DNA of 55,592 nt from JANWZL01 sp041640815 (GCA_041640815.1 JBEPZO010000010.1:1-55592); one strand, 5' to 3'; positions 19,241 to 27,957 are shown, counted from the first letter of the stretch. Notes: a model not told the origin generated them from the sequence alone. A program made the numbers and translations.

Positions 19241-19508
19241 AGATTCATCCTACCAAGCGCTGCTGGGTCAGGTCGCTAGCCTCACGAGACAACCGCACAC
19301 CAAGGTGACCGTCGGTCTTAACACAGGAGGTTATTCAAGGAAGGCGGTCAACACGTCAGTCGCCCACGCGCGTGACCCTACTTCAGCATGCCCTAGCCTC
19401 AACCCACAGTTTTGCCGCTTTGCTGGCACGCGTACCCGCCGGTATCGCCGCCGTGGGGGGAGTAAAAACACAAGACGGCGGATTTATGCCGGCTGCGCCG
19501 CAGCGCGT
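19241..19508. other. Intergenic region between bcp and accA
   Basis: A 268-bp gap on the coding side of accA. It should hold the accA promoter. No convincing reading frame, RNA gene or repeat was recognised. The longer frames crossing it have no start signal and no family resemblance. Confidence 0.5.
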
Positions 19509-19979
19509 CTACCCCCTAAGTCCTTTGACCAGTTGTAACACTTGCGCGGCATGTCCTTTGGGATGGATGCCGTACATGGCGTGACGGATGATACCCGTGC
19601 GGTCGATGATAAAGGTAGAACGCTGCACCGTCTCCTTCATGACCCCATCGACCTCTTTCTCCACCAAGACGCCGTATTGCCGACAGACGATGCTGTCCTT
19701 GTCCGCTAGCAGACGCACCGAGATGCCATGCTTGTCGCGAAACTGACCATGACTGATGCAGTCGTCGCGGGAGATACCCAAAATGGCGCATCCTAGCCGA
19801 CTAAACTGGTCCTCCAGATCGCTAAACTCGATGGCCAGCGTGGTGCACGCCGGCGTGTCGTCCCTGACATAGAAATACAACACGACATGCTGCTTGTCCC
19901 GGTAGTCCGACAAGTTGACGATCTCCATGTCGGCGTCTGGCAACTCGAAATCAGGCGCTCTATCGCCCGCTTTCAGCAT
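19509..19979 (-). CDS. bcp: Peroxiredoxin of the Bcp/PrxQ family
   Basis: Thiol peroxidase that reduces hydroperoxides. The 156 residues have the thioredoxin-like fold with the peroxidatic cysteine Cys45 in the motif DTPACTT, a variation of the usual TPGCT. The resolving cysteine usually found five residues later (position 50) is isoleucine here; other cysteines are Cys64, Cys74 and Cys99. The protein may therefore act as a 1-Cys enzyme or use a different resolving thiol. It is divergent from the roxA gene, with only 50 bp between. Confidence 0.9.
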   Translation of the reverse strand: MLKAGDRAPDFELPDADMEIVNLSDYRDKQHVVLYFYVRDDTPACTTLAIEFSDLEDQFSRLGCAILGISRDDCISHGQFRDKHGISVRLLADKDSIVCRQYGVLVEKEVDGVMKETVQRSTFIIDRTGIIRHAMYGIHPKGHAAQVLQLVKGLRG

Positions 19980-20029
19980 ATTTCGCTCTCCTCGCGTACG
20001 CAGTCTGGAGTGGATTATAGAATGGCGGC

Positions 20030-21226
20030 ATGAAAACGCAGCGCCAAGCAGCCATCAACCCCGCCCGCCGCCTCCTCGGCGGCCTCGATGCCCAGACCTT
20101 CCTGCGCGAATACTGGCAGAAGCGCCCGCTGCTGATTCGCGCGGCCGTGCCGAACATCGCGAACCGGCTCAAGCCGGCTGGTCTCATGCGCCTTGCCTGC
20201 CGGCCCGAGGCGGAAAGCCGTTTGGTCCGCCACCACCGCGGCCGCTGGCTGCTCGAGCACGGCCCGTTCGAGCCCGATGCCTTGCAGCGTCTGCCCAAAC
20301 GGGGCTGGAGCCTGCTCGTCTCCGGCGTCAATCATTGGCTACCCTATGCCGATGCGTTGCTGAAGCAATTCGATTTCGTCCCCCACGCCCGTCTAGATGA
20401 CATCATGGTGAGCCTCGCCCCGCCCGGCGGCGGCGTTGGGCCGCATTTCGACTCCTATGACGTGTTCTTGCTCCAGGGACATGGCACACGCCGCTGGGAG
20501 GTGAGCGAGCAGGATGACCTCGAATTGGTGGAGGATGCCCCGCTGCGCATCCTCAAACGCTTCGTGCCAAGCCAGTCCTGGGTGCTCGAGCCGGGCGACA
20601 TGCTCTATCTGCCGCCCCGACTGGCGCACAATGGTGTCGCTTTGAGCGAGTGCATGACCTGGTCGGTGGGCTTCCGTGCCCCGTCGCATCAGGAGATCGC
20701 CGGCGCTTTCCTGGATTTTCTGCACGACCGACTGGCCTTGGAAGGCCGCTACGCCGATCCCGACCTCACCGTACCCAAGCACCCGGCCGAGCTGCCGCAG
20801 CTGATGGTTGAGCGGCTGGCTCGAGTCATCGACCGCATCCGTTGGGACCGCGCCGATATCCGGGAATTCCTCGGCGTTTACTTGAGCGAGCCCAAACCGC
20901 AGGTGTTTTTTCAGCCGCCACGCCGGCCGATGTCCAAGCAGGCGTTCGCCGAAAAAGCAGCCCGCGCCGGTGTCCGCCTAGATGCGCGCACGCGTCTGTT
21001 ATTCAGCGGTAAGCGCTTTTTCATCAACGGCGAACGGCTTGAGCCAGCCCCGGGGATGCGGCGTCCCTTGCGGCAACTGGCGGACGAGCGCAGCCTGCCG
21101 CCCGCCAGGCTGCCCGATGAGCTGATCGCCTTGCTCTATGAATGGTACCTCGCTGGCTATCTCAGGCCTCAAGCATCCTTTAAGAAGATCGACCGATCAT
21201 GCCATCTCACGCCCGCCTCCGCCTGA
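20030..21226 (+). CDS. roxA: Ribosomal protein L16 arginine hydroxylase-like (RoxA/YcfD)
   Basis: Fe(II)/2-oxoglutarate-dependent oxygenase with a JmjC-type cupin fold; the family hydroxylates an arginine of ribosomal protein L16. The iron ligands are His139, Asp141 (GPHFDSYDVF) and His200 (LPPRLAHNGV). A winged-helix C-terminal half follows, as in YcfD. The product has 398 residues. It overlaps the MFS gene start by 28 bp. A -10-like TAGAAT (20018-20023) lies so close to the ATG that the transcript could be nearly leaderless; no -35 was recognised. Confidence 0.9.
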   Translation: MKTQRQAAINPARRLLGGLDAQTFLREYWQKRPLLIRAAVPNIANRLKPAGLMRLACRPEAESRLVRHHRGRWLLEHGPFEPDALQRLPKRGWSLLVSGVNHWLPYADALLKQFDFVPHARLDDIMVSLAPPGGGVGPHFDSYDVFLLQGHGTRRWEVSEQDDLELVEDAPLRILKRFVPSQSWVLEPGDMLYLPPRLAHNGVALSECMTWSVGFRAPSHQEIAGAFLDFLHDRLALEGRYADPDLTVPKHPAELPQLMVERLARVIDRIRWDRADIREFLGVYLSEPKPQVFFQPPRRPMSKQAFAEKAARAGVRLDARTRLLFSGKRFFINGERLEPAPGMRRPLRQLADERSLPPARLPDELIALLYEWYLAGYLRPQASFKKIDRSCHLTPASA

Positions 21227-22845
21227 CAACCTTAACGCGCTGGTTCGACCGCAACATCCTGGAACTGGGCCGCGAGCTGCGCTTGTCCTACCTGCCGCCC
21301 CTGATGGTCTATTTGGCGGCAGGCGTATCGGGCTTGACCGGCATCGTCGGCACCTTTTTCGTCAAGGAGTATCTGGGTTTGTCGGCCGCCTTCTTGGCGG
21401 CGCTCGGCTTCTGGGCGGGCATCCCGTGGGCGCTGAAGATGCCCCTCGGCCATCTGGTGGACTTGCTCTGGCGCTGGAAGAGCTTGCTGGTGTGGCTAGG
21501 GGCAGGGCTGATCGCCCTGAGCCTGCTCATCATGGTGGGCCTGATCGGGCATCGCGAGGCGATGACCGCCGTGTTGCCAGCCGAGACGTGGTTCATCCTC
21601 TCCAGCCTGATCGCCCCCGTCGGCTATGTCATTCAGGATGTGGTGGCCGACGCCATGACCGTGGAGGCCGTGCCGCGCGTCGATAACGATGGCCGTCCCA
21701 TCGACCCCGCCGCGCGCAAGCTCATGCACACCACCATGCAGACCCTAGGGCGGGTGGCCATCATCGGTGGCTCGGTACTGGTGGCGCTGATCAACCTCTA
21801 CGTCTTCAACGACGTGGAGACGCGCCCGCAAGCCGAGATCGCCGCCCTCTACCGCGATGTCTACATGATGGCCTTGGTGATCCCGGTGATTTCGGTGGCA
21901 GGCGTGCTTACCGCCAGCCTGATCAAGGCGCGCGATCGTCGCCGATTGATGGGCCGGGGCCTGAGCCGCGCCGAGGCCGAGGCGTTGCTCAGCGAACGCA
22001 GCGAACCCACCCGTCCCAATTGGTGGATCCTTGGCGGCAGCCTAGTGTTCGTGTTGTTCACCCTAGGCGTTGGGCTCAACGACGTTGCCTACAGCCAGGA
22101 ACTCGTCTTTGCTGGCTCGATGGCCATCGTGCTGTTCCTGATTTGGCGCCTGACCCGAGTGCTGGAGCCCGCGGCGCGCACCACCCTCGTCGGCACGGCC
22201 GTGGTCATCTTCGTCTACCGCGCCGTTCCTGGCCCGGGACCGGGCTTGACCTGGTGGATGATCGACGAACTGAAGTTCGACCAGCACTTCCTATCCGTGC
22301 TCTCCCTGATCGGCAGCACGCTCACCCTCTTCGGCATGTTCATCTTTCGCCGCTTCATGGCCGAGCGTCCGATCACTTATGTGGTCGGCTTCCTGACCCT
22401 GGCGAGCTTTCTCCTCGCCCTGCCCATTCTGGGCATGGTGCATGGGCTGCACGAATGGACCGCCGCCAGGACCGGCGGCGTGGTCGATGCCCGCTTCATC
22501 GCCATTGTGGACACCGCACTCGAGTCCCCCCTGGGCCAGATCGCCATGATCCCCATGCTTGCCTGGATCGCCAACTCCGCGCCGCCTCAGCTCAAGGCCA
22601 CCTTTTTCGCGGTGATGGCCTCCTTCACCAACTTGGCCCTCTCGGCCGCGCAACTGGGGACCAAGTATTTGAACCAACTTTGGGTCGTCGAGCGCCAGGT
22701 GCTTGACCCGGCCACCCATGCGGTGCTCAAGCCAGCCAACTATAGCGCCCTGCCCGAGCTCCTCTCCGTGCAGATCGGCCTCGCCCTAGTGCTGCCTTTT
22801 ACCGCTATTTTGTTCATCAAACTAGCCCGGCTACGCAGCGCGTAA
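21199..22845 (+). CDS. MFS-type membrane transporter, BT1-like
   Basis: Polytopic inner-membrane protein of 548 residues with about 12 hydrophobic segments. The features fit the major facilitator superfamily and especially the BT1/folate-biopterin type: an N-terminal motif LMVYLAAGVSGLTGIVGTFFVKEYLGL, the charged loop PLGHLVDLLWRWKSLL, and the conserved VIQDVVADAMTVE segment in the fourth or fifth helix. The substrate is unknown. It is translationally linked to roxA by a 28-bp overlap, and the 3' end is convergent with the mtip gene (136 bp gap). Confidence 0.82.
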   Translation: MPSHARLRLTTLTRWFDRNILELGRELRLSYLPPLMVYLAAGVSGLTGIVGTFFVKEYLGLSAAFLAALGFWAGIPWALKMPLGHLVDLLWRWKSLLVWLGAGLIALSLLIMVGLIGHREAMTAVLPAETWFILSSLIAPVGYVIQDVVADAMTVEAVPRVDNDGRPIDPAARKLMHTTMQTLGRVAIIGGSVLVALINLYVFNDVETRPQAEIAALYRDVYMMALVIPVISVAGVLTASLIKARDRRRLMGRGLSRAEAEALLSERSEPTRPNWWILGGSLVFVLFTLGVGLNDVAYSQELVFAGSMAIVLFLIWRLTRVLEPAARTTLVGTAVVIFVYRAVPGPGPGLTWWMIDELKFDQHFLSVLSLIGSTLTLFGMFIFRRFMAERPITYVVGFLTLASFLLALPILGMVHGLHEWTAARTGGVVDARFIAIVDTALESPLGQIAMIPMLAWIANSAPPQLKATFFAVMASFTNLALSAAQLGTKYLNQLWVVERQVLDPATHAVLKPANYSALPELLSVQIGLALVLPFTAILFIKLARLRSA

Positions 22846-22981
22846 GGTGAAGCTAAGGCCATGCCATAGCTTTATCTAGCACGCGCTCGCATGCTACCCA
22901 CGGGCCATAACCCATTACAACCAACGACACTCGCCCCGGGCGATCGCAAAGGCACGGTCAGCCTTTAGGGTGTCGGCACCG

Positions 22982-23740
22982 CTATTTAACTTCACAGCAA
23001 ATCCTAGCAAGCTGTACAAGTACCGCGCGGATGCGCTCGGCTGCGCGCGCAAGCTGGACCTCGATCGCCTCGGCGGTGATCGCGTCCTTGCTATCGCCGC
23101 GACCCGCGGCCCAATTGACGCTCACGGCGAGGGCGGCATAACAGAGCCCCAACTCACGCGCCAAGTAGGCCTCGGGCATGCCGGTCATGCCCACCATGTC
23201 GGCACCGTCGCGTGCCAGGCGGTCGATCTCTGCCTTGGTCTCCAGGCGCGGCCCCTGGGTGCAGCCGTAGGTGCCGCCATCGAGGAACTCCTCGCCGGCC
23301 TGCCGCAAGGCCTGCATGAGACGCTGGCGCATCTCCTCGCAATAGGGCCAGGTGAAGTCCAGGTGGGTGACGGGCTTGCCGTTGTATTCGGCGAAAGTCT
23401 GCTCGCGTCCATGGGTGTAGTCGATGATCTGATCAGGCACGGCGAATTGGCCCGGCCACATCTCGGGATGGATGCCCCCCACCGAGGCGATGGCGGCCAC
23501 ATGTGTCGCACCCTGGCTGTGCAGGGCCCAGATGTTGGCCCGGTAATTCACCAGATGTGGGGGGATGGTGTGGCCATAGCCATGGCGGGCAAGGAAGATG
23601 ACCGGGCGCCCCTCGAGCTCGCCGAAGGTCAGCGCCCCTGAGGGCTCACCATAGGGTGTGCGCACCACTTGACGGTGGGTGATGGTTAGGCCAGGCAGCT
23701 TGGTCAGTCCTGAACCACCGATGATCGCCAGTTTGTTCAA
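22982..23740 (-). CDS. S-methyl-5'-thioinosine phosphorylase-like
   Basis: Purine nucleoside phosphorylase superfamily (PNP/MTAP) protein of 252 residues. The phosphate-binding IIGGSGLT, the FLARHGYGHTIPPHLVNYRAN motif, the DYTHGREQTF loop, the TQGPRLET motif and the GMTGMPEAYLAREL region are present. The last motifs look more like the bacterial S-methyl-5'-thioinosine phosphorylase type than classic MTAP, so the product would be hypoxanthine plus methylthioribose-1-phosphate. The start is TTG at 23740: it overlaps the hpt stop (TTGA) and is preceded by AAGGAGG at the right spacing. The substrate is an inference from memory of the family. Confidence 0.87.
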   Translation of the reverse strand: MNKLAIIGGSGLTKLPGLTITHRQVVRTPYGEPSGALTFGELEGRPVIFLARHGYGHTIPPHLVNYRANIWALHSQGATHVAAIASVGGIHPEMWPGQFAVPDQIIDYTHGREQTFAEYNGKPVTHLDFTWPYCEEMRQRLMQALRQAGEEFLDGGTYGCTQGPRLETKAEIDRLARDGADMVGMTGMPEAYLARELGLCYAALAVSVNWAAGRGDSKDAITAEAIEVQLARAAERIRAVLVQLARICCEVK

Positions 23741-24294
23741 GCGTCCTCCTTGAGTGCGTAGATGCCGGGGAGATTGCGCCACAGGCCGTAGGCGTCCATG
23801 CCCATGCCGAAGACATAGCGGTTGGGTAGGGTAAGACCGACGAAATCGGCGCGTATCGGCTTTGCACGGCCGATCTCCTTGTCGGCGAGCACGGCGATCT
23901 TGATCTCCGCCGCCCCGAGCTCGCGTAGCTTCAGGCTCGCGGCCTGCAAGGTATGCCCCTCGTCCAGGATGTCGTCCAAAAGCAGGATGTTGCGGCCGGT
24001 GATGTCCTTGCGCGGCAACACCTCCCAAACGATCTCGCCGCCGCGCGTGGCATCGCGATAACGGGTGGCGTGCAGGTAGTCGAACTCCAGGGGGAATTCC
24101 AGCCGCGGCAGGAGCTGGCCGGCGAACACCACCGCGCCGCCCATGATGCAAAGGACGACCGGGAAACGGTCGGCCATGGCCGCGTTGATGCGGCTGGCCA
24201 AATGATCCAGGGCGGCCTCTACCTCGCTGCGGCGATAGAGCAGCTCACTGCGATTGAACAGAGCCCAGGCTTGGTCGATGCGCAGGTCGTACAT
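23737..24294 (-). CDS. hpt: Hypoxanthine phosphoribosyltransferase family protein
   Basis: Purine salvage enzyme converting hypoxanthine (and possibly guanine) to the nucleotide with PRPP. The 185 residues contain the PRPP-binding motif ILLLDDILDEGHTL, the flexible loop region and the C-terminal FGMGMDAYGLWRNLPGIYAL. Start MYDLRIDQAW at 24294 lies 3 nt after the rlmB stop. Its translational coupling to the thioinosine phosphorylase gene makes a short pathway from methylthioinosine to IMP likely. Guanine specificity cannot be told from sequence. Confidence 0.9.
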   Translation of the reverse strand: MYDLRIDQAWALFNRSELLYRRSEVEAALDHLASRINAAMADRFPVVLCIMGGAVVFAGQLLPRLEFPLEFDYLHATRYRDATRGGEIVWEVLPRKDITGRNILLLDDILDEGHTLQAASLKLRELGAAEIKIAVLADKEIGRAKPIRADFVGLTLPNRYVFGMGMDAYGLWRNLPGIYALKEDA

Positions 24295-24297
24295 GGT

Positions 24298-25050
24298 CTA
24301 GAACGTTTCCATTGCGTGCCGCTCACGCTGGCGACGCACCTCATAAAGGCACACTCCGGCCGCAACCGATACATTGAGGCTTTCCACCCGGCCATACATC
24401 GGAATGCGCACAAGCATATCGCAATGCTCGCGTGTGAGGCGTCTAAGCCCCGTCCCCTCCGCCCCCAGCACCAGAGCGAGGGGGCCGACGAGATCGGCAG
24501 CGGTGACGCTGGTTGCGCCTTGCTGATCGGCGCCGACGATGAACACCTCTCTTGCCTTCAGCTCACGCAGGGTGCGTGCCAGATTGGTCACGGCGATGAA
24601 GGGCACGTTGTCAGCTGCCCCGCTAGCCACCTTGATCGCGGTGGCGTTGAGGCTGGCGGCGCGGTCCTTGGGCGCGAGCACCGCATGTGCGCCGAAGGCG
24701 TCGGCAGTGCGCAAACACGCGCCCAGGTTATGCGGGTCGGTCACCCCATCCAGGATCAGCAACAGCGCCGGTTCGCCCAGGCCCTCAAGGAGCTCGGCGA
24801 GGTCTTGCGCGAGCCTCACTGGCTCGGCCAAGGCCGCCACCCCTTGCGACCTGCCGTGCGCCATGGCATCGAGCCGCGCCGCATCGCTCAGGACGACGCG
24901 CACCCCCCGCTCCTCGGCAAGCCGCAAGACATCGCGCGCCCGCTTGTCGCGCCGCCCCTCGTCGAGATAGATGAGGTGCAGGCTCTCAGGATGGTGCTTG
25001 AGCCGCGACAATACGGCGTGAAAGCCGAGGATGAGCGTGTGCTGACCCAT
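24298..25050 (-). CDS. rlmB: 23S rRNA (guanosine-2'-O-)-methyltransferase RlmB
   Basis: SPOUT-class enzyme that methylates G2251 in 23S rRNA. The 250 residues have the N-terminal substrate-binding domain (MGQHTLILGFHAVLSRLKHH) and the trefoil-knot catalytic part: DGVTDPHNLGACLRTADAFG, LVLGAEGTGLRRLTREHCD and IPMYGRVESLNVSVAAGVCLYE. It follows rnr, the common proteobacterial order, after a 128-bp gap, and is 3 nt upstream of hpt. Confidence 0.95.
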   Translation of the reverse strand: MGQHTLILGFHAVLSRLKHHPESLHLIYLDEGRRDKRARDVLRLAEERGVRVVLSDAARLDAMAHGRSQGVAALAEPVRLAQDLAELLEGLGEPALLLILDGVTDPHNLGACLRTADAFGAHAVLAPKDRAASLNATAIKVASGAADNVPFIAVTNLARTLRELKAREVFIVGADQQGATSVTAADLVGPLALVLGAEGTGLRRLTREHCDMLVRIPMYGRVESLNVSVAAGVCLYEVRRQRERHAMETF

Positions 25051-25178
25051 TCGCGGCTACCGACTCAGATGGCATGCTGACCCGACATCGGCTTCGGCAC
25101 CGGCTAACCGCCCGGCAAGCAAGTCAAGCCCGCTACGCGGGCGGCTATCGCCCCAACCGTAAGCCGCTGCCATGGGGC

Positions 25179-27539
25179 TCATTTCGCTTTGCCGGCGGCC
25201 TTGCCCTTGGAGCGGCCGCTGGCCTGCTTGGCTGCAGCGGTCTTGCCGCGAGTGGTCTGTCCGCTCGCCTTGCCGGACCGCTCCTTTTGCGCTGGCTTGT
25301 CCTGCGTCGCCAAAGTGGTCTTGCTCGTCGCGGCCACTGCCTTTGCCGTGTCGGTTGGCTGCTGCTCGGCCAAGATGAAATCGATCTTGGCCGACTCGAG
25401 GTCCACCCGCGCCACGCGCACCCGCACCTTGTCGCCAAGGCGGTAGCGCTGGCCGGTACGCTCGCCCAGCATCTGGTGGCGGGCGGCGTCGTAGTGGAAA
25501 TAGTCGCGCCCGAGGTCGGAGACGTGCACCAAGCCTTCGACGAAGACGTCTTTGAGCGTGACGAAGATGCCGAAGCTCACCACCGCGCTCACCACCCCAT
25601 CGAATTCCTCGCCCAGCTTGTCTTGCATGTAGAAGCACTTGAGCCAGTTGACGACATCGCGCGTGGCCTCATCCGCGCGCCGCTCGGTCATGGAGCAGTG
25701 CGCGCCGATCTCCTCCCAGTCGCCGGGGTTGTACTGGCCGCCCTCGAGGCAGGCCTTGATCGCGCGGTGCACGAGGAGGTCCGGATAGCGGCGGATGGGG
25801 GAGGTGAAGTGGGTATAGGCCTCGTAGGCCAGGCCGAAGTGGCCGACGTTCGTTGGGCTATATTGCGCCTGTTGCAATGAGCGCAGCATCACCGTCTGCA
25901 GCAGTTGTTCATCTGGCCGTCCCTTGATCTTCTTGAGCAGCTCGGCATAGTCGCGGGCACGCGGGTCGTCGCCGCCGGTGAGCACGAGCCCGAATTCGGC
26001 CAGGAATTCCTGCAGCGCTTTCAGCTTCTCCGGCGTGGGTCCCTCGTGCACGCGGTAGAGCGTGGGGTGCTTTTTTTTCTGCAGGAACTGCGAGGCGCAG
26101 ACATTGGCCGCCAGCATGCATTCCTCGATCAGGCGGTGGGCGTCGTTGCGCTCATAGGGCACGATCTTCTCGATCTTGCCCTGCTCGTTGAACAGGATCT
26201 TGGTCTCCAGCGTCTCGAAATCGATGGCGCCACGTGCCCAGCGCGCCTTGAGCATGATCTTGAACAGGCTATAGAGGTGCTCGAGGTGAGCCAATAGCCC
26301 AGCCTGGCGGCGCGGCGGCTTGACGGCGCCGGAGAGCCAGCCCCACACCTCATTGTAGGTCAGCCTCGCCTTGGAGTGCATCACCGCCGGGTAGAAGCGG
26401 TACTTCTTGATGCTGCCGCTGGCGGCGATGTCCATCTCGCACACCATACATAACCGGTCTACGTCAGGGTTGAGCGAACAGAGACCGTTGGACAGCACCT
26501 CCGGCAGCATGGGGATCACGCGACGCGGGAAATACACGGAGTTGCCGCGCGCGTAGGCCTCGCGGTCGAGCGGTGAGCCCGGCTGCACATAGTGCGACAC
26601 ATCGGCGATGGCCACCCAAAGCCTGTATCCCCTGCCCTGCGGCTGGCAATAGACGGCGTCGTCGAAATCGCGTGCATCCTCGCCATCGATGGTCACGAAG
26701 GGCAGATCGCGCAAGTCCTCGCGCCCGATGAGGTCGCGCTTGGTCACCCCCTTGGGATACTGGCGCGCCTGCGCCAGGGCCTGATCGGAAAAGACGTGCG
26801 GCAGATCGTATTTCCTCAGAGCGATCTCGATCTCCATGCCCGGATCGGCATAGTTGCCGAGCACCTCGACGATGCGGCCGGTGGCGGGGGTGTGCTTGGT
26901 GGGCTGATCGACGATCTCGACCATCACCACCTGGCCCAGCTTGGCCTTGAGCTCCGCCCCCGGCGGGATGAGGATGTCTTGGTTGATGCGCTTGTTCTCG
27001 GCCACCACCCACTGTACGCCTTTTTCCGTGTAAAAACGCCCCACCAGCCGGTGGTTGGCCCGCTCCAGCACCTCGACGATCTTGGCCTCTTTGCGCCCGC
27101 GCCGATCCACCCCGTGCGCGCGGGCCAACACCCGATCGCCGTGCAGCACGCCGTGCATCTCCTTTTCGGACAGGAACATGTCGCCCGAGCCGTCATCGGG
27201 CACGAAGAAGCCATAGCCGTCCGGATGTCCCTCGACACGGCCGACCTTGAGTTCGATCTTGTCGGGCAGGCACAGCGCGCCGCGGCGGTTGAACAGGAGC
27301 TGGCCATCGCGCTGCATGGCGCGCAGTCGGTTGAAGAAGCCCTCCCACTCCTCCGGTTCCAGCCCAAGACGTTTGCCCAACTCCTCCGCATCCACCGGTT
27401 CGCCGGCCTCTTGCAGCAGTTGCAGCAAGAACTCACGGCTGGGCAAAGGGTGGCCGTATTTCTGCCTTTCCCGCTCGAGGAAAGGGTCCTGCCAGCGCAA
27501 GGCCTTGTGGGCGCGCCGGATGTTCTTGGTTTTGCTCAA
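25179..27539 (-). CDS. rnr: Exoribonuclease RNase R
   Basis: 3'-to-5' exoribonuclease that degrades structured RNA and matures ribosomes. The 786 residues show two N-terminal cold-shock/OB regions, the RNB catalytic domain with its acidic cluster IDGEDARDFDDAV (residues about 284-296), SPIRRYPDLLVHR, and an S1 domain (FDGVVSAVVSFGIFVTL). The C-terminal tail of about 55 residues is very rich in Lys, Ala and Ser, a known variable feature of RNase R. It is divergent from the tRNA-Leu gene with a short shared promoter region. Confidence 0.97.
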   Translation of the reverse strand: MSKTKNIRRAHKALRWQDPFLERERQKYGHPLPSREFLLQLLQEAGEPVDAEELGKRLGLEPEEWEGFFNRLRAMQRDGQLLFNRRGALCLPDKIELKVGRVEGHPDGYGFFVPDDGSGDMFLSEKEMHGVLHGDRVLARAHGVDRRGRKEAKIVEVLERANHRLVGRFYTEKGVQWVVAENKRINQDILIPPGAELKAKLGQVVMVEIVDQPTKHTPATGRIVEVLGNYADPGMEIEIALRKYDLPHVFSDQALAQARQYPKGVTKRDLIGREDLRDLPFVTIDGEDARDFDDAVYCQPQGRGYRLWVAIADVSHYVQPGSPLDREAYARGNSVYFPRRVIPMLPEVLSNGLCSLNPDVDRLCMVCEMDIAASGSIKKYRFYPAVMHSKARLTYNEVWGWLSGAVKPPRRQAGLLAHLEHLYSLFKIMLKARWARGAIDFETLETKILFNEQGKIEKIVPYERNDAHRLIEECMLAANVCASQFLQKKKHPTLYRVHEGPTPEKLKALQEFLAEFGLVLTGGDDPRARDYAELLKKIKGRPDEQLLQTVMLRSLQQAQYSPTNVGHFGLAYEAYTHFTSPIRRYPDLLVHRAIKACLEGGQYNPGDWEEIGAHCSMTERRADEATRDVVNWLKCFYMQDKLGEEFDGVVSAVVSFGIFVTLKDVFVEGLVHVSDLGRDYFHYDAARHQMLGERTGQRYRLGDKVRVRVARVDLESAKIDFILAEQQPTDTAKAVAATSKTTLATQDKPAQKERSGKASGQTTRGKTAAAKQASGRSKGKAAGKAK

Positions 27540-27549
27540 GCTGTCCTCG

Positions 27550-27579
27550 TTGACATGCAGATAGGGGGATCGATAGAAT
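27550..27579 (+). promoter_or_regulatory. Strong sigma70-type promoter for tRNA-Leu
   Basis: A consensus -35 box TTGACA (27550-27555) and a -10 box TAGAAT (27574-27579) are separated by 18 bp. The next bases are GC-rich (GCGCGCC), the kind of discriminator found in stringently controlled stable-RNA promoters. The tRNA begins 12 nt after the -10, so the expected start site is at or just before the tRNA 5' end. Recognition is from sequence only. Confidence 0.85.
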
Positions 27580-27590
27580 GCGCGCCTCTT

Positions 27591-27677
27591 GCCCAGGTGG
27601 CGGAATTGGTAGACGCACTAGGTTCAGGTCCTAGCGGGGGCAACTCCGTGGAGGTTCGAGTCCTCTCCTGGGCACCA
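27591..27677 (+). tRNA. tRNA-Leu, anticodon CAG
   Basis: Class II tRNA with a long variable arm. The acceptor stem pairs GCCCAGG at the 5' end with CCTGGGC before CCA. The anticodon arm CTAGG-TTCAGGT-CCTAG has anticodon CAG, which reads CUG leucine codons. The T arm contains GGTTCGAGTCC and the D arm GGTAGAC. CCA is encoded. It is transcribed alone from a close promoter and is followed by its own terminator. Confidence 0.97.
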
Positions 27678-27682
27678 TGACG

Positions 27683-27708
27683 AAAAAGCCGGCATCTGCC
27701 GGCTTTTT
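27683..27708 (+). terminator. Rho-independent terminator after tRNA-Leu
   Basis: A stem of AAAAAGCCGGCA with TGCCGGCTTTTT and a 2-nt loop, ending in five Ts, begins 5 nt after the CCA. This is a strong intrinsic terminator for the tRNA transcript. It is a perfect inverted repeat, so it may also end leftward transcription from the nitroreductase gene cluster. Confidence 0.93.
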
Positions 27709-27745
27709 GCCGTACGACGATATCAACGCCCTGCATGGCCGAGCA

Positions 27746-27955
27746 TTATACGCCCGAGCGTGGTGGATCGGCCGTTTTTCCTGCGCTTGCGCCGCGACAC
27801 CCGTCTTTCGCTCCCCCCCGATTGCCTGAGGTTCTCGTAGGGGGAGACTGACGGCCCTTGTCCGGCAGGCGCCGCTGCCAGTCTTGTGGCGGGCGCACGA
27901 CTCGGGCCACCGGCTCGCGCGGCCGGCGGGGCGGTCCGGAGATGCGCTTGGACAT
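27746..27955 (-). CDS. Possible small basic protein of unknown function
   Basis: A 69-codon frame starting with ATG 2 nt after the nitroreductase stop, rich in Arg, Pro, Gly and Ser (MSKRISGPPRRPREPVARVV at the N-terminus). There is no family resemblance. The close spacing to the upstream gene and a start codon in place suggest a real last gene of that cluster, but the ribosome site is weak and the composition is also what a non-coding GC-rich frame would give. Low confidence. Confidence 0.25.
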   Translation of the reverse strand: MSKRISGPPRRPREPVARVVRPPQDWQRRLPDKGRQSPPTRTSGNRGGAKDGCRGASAGKTADPPRSGV

Positions 27956-27957
27956 GC

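Noticed and set aside
19372..19584. Possible small gene between bcp and accA (plus strand)
   Set aside because: Overlaps the bcp end, has no ribosome site and no resemblance to known proteins.
23741..24151. N-terminal extension of the thioinosine phosphorylase frame
   Set aside because: The extension overlaps hpt in another frame and has arginine-rich shadow composition; a strong ribosome site marks the TTG start at 23740.
27711..27745. A second tRNA after the tRNA-Leu terminator
   Set aside because: No cloverleaf or GGTTCRA motif was found beyond 27677.
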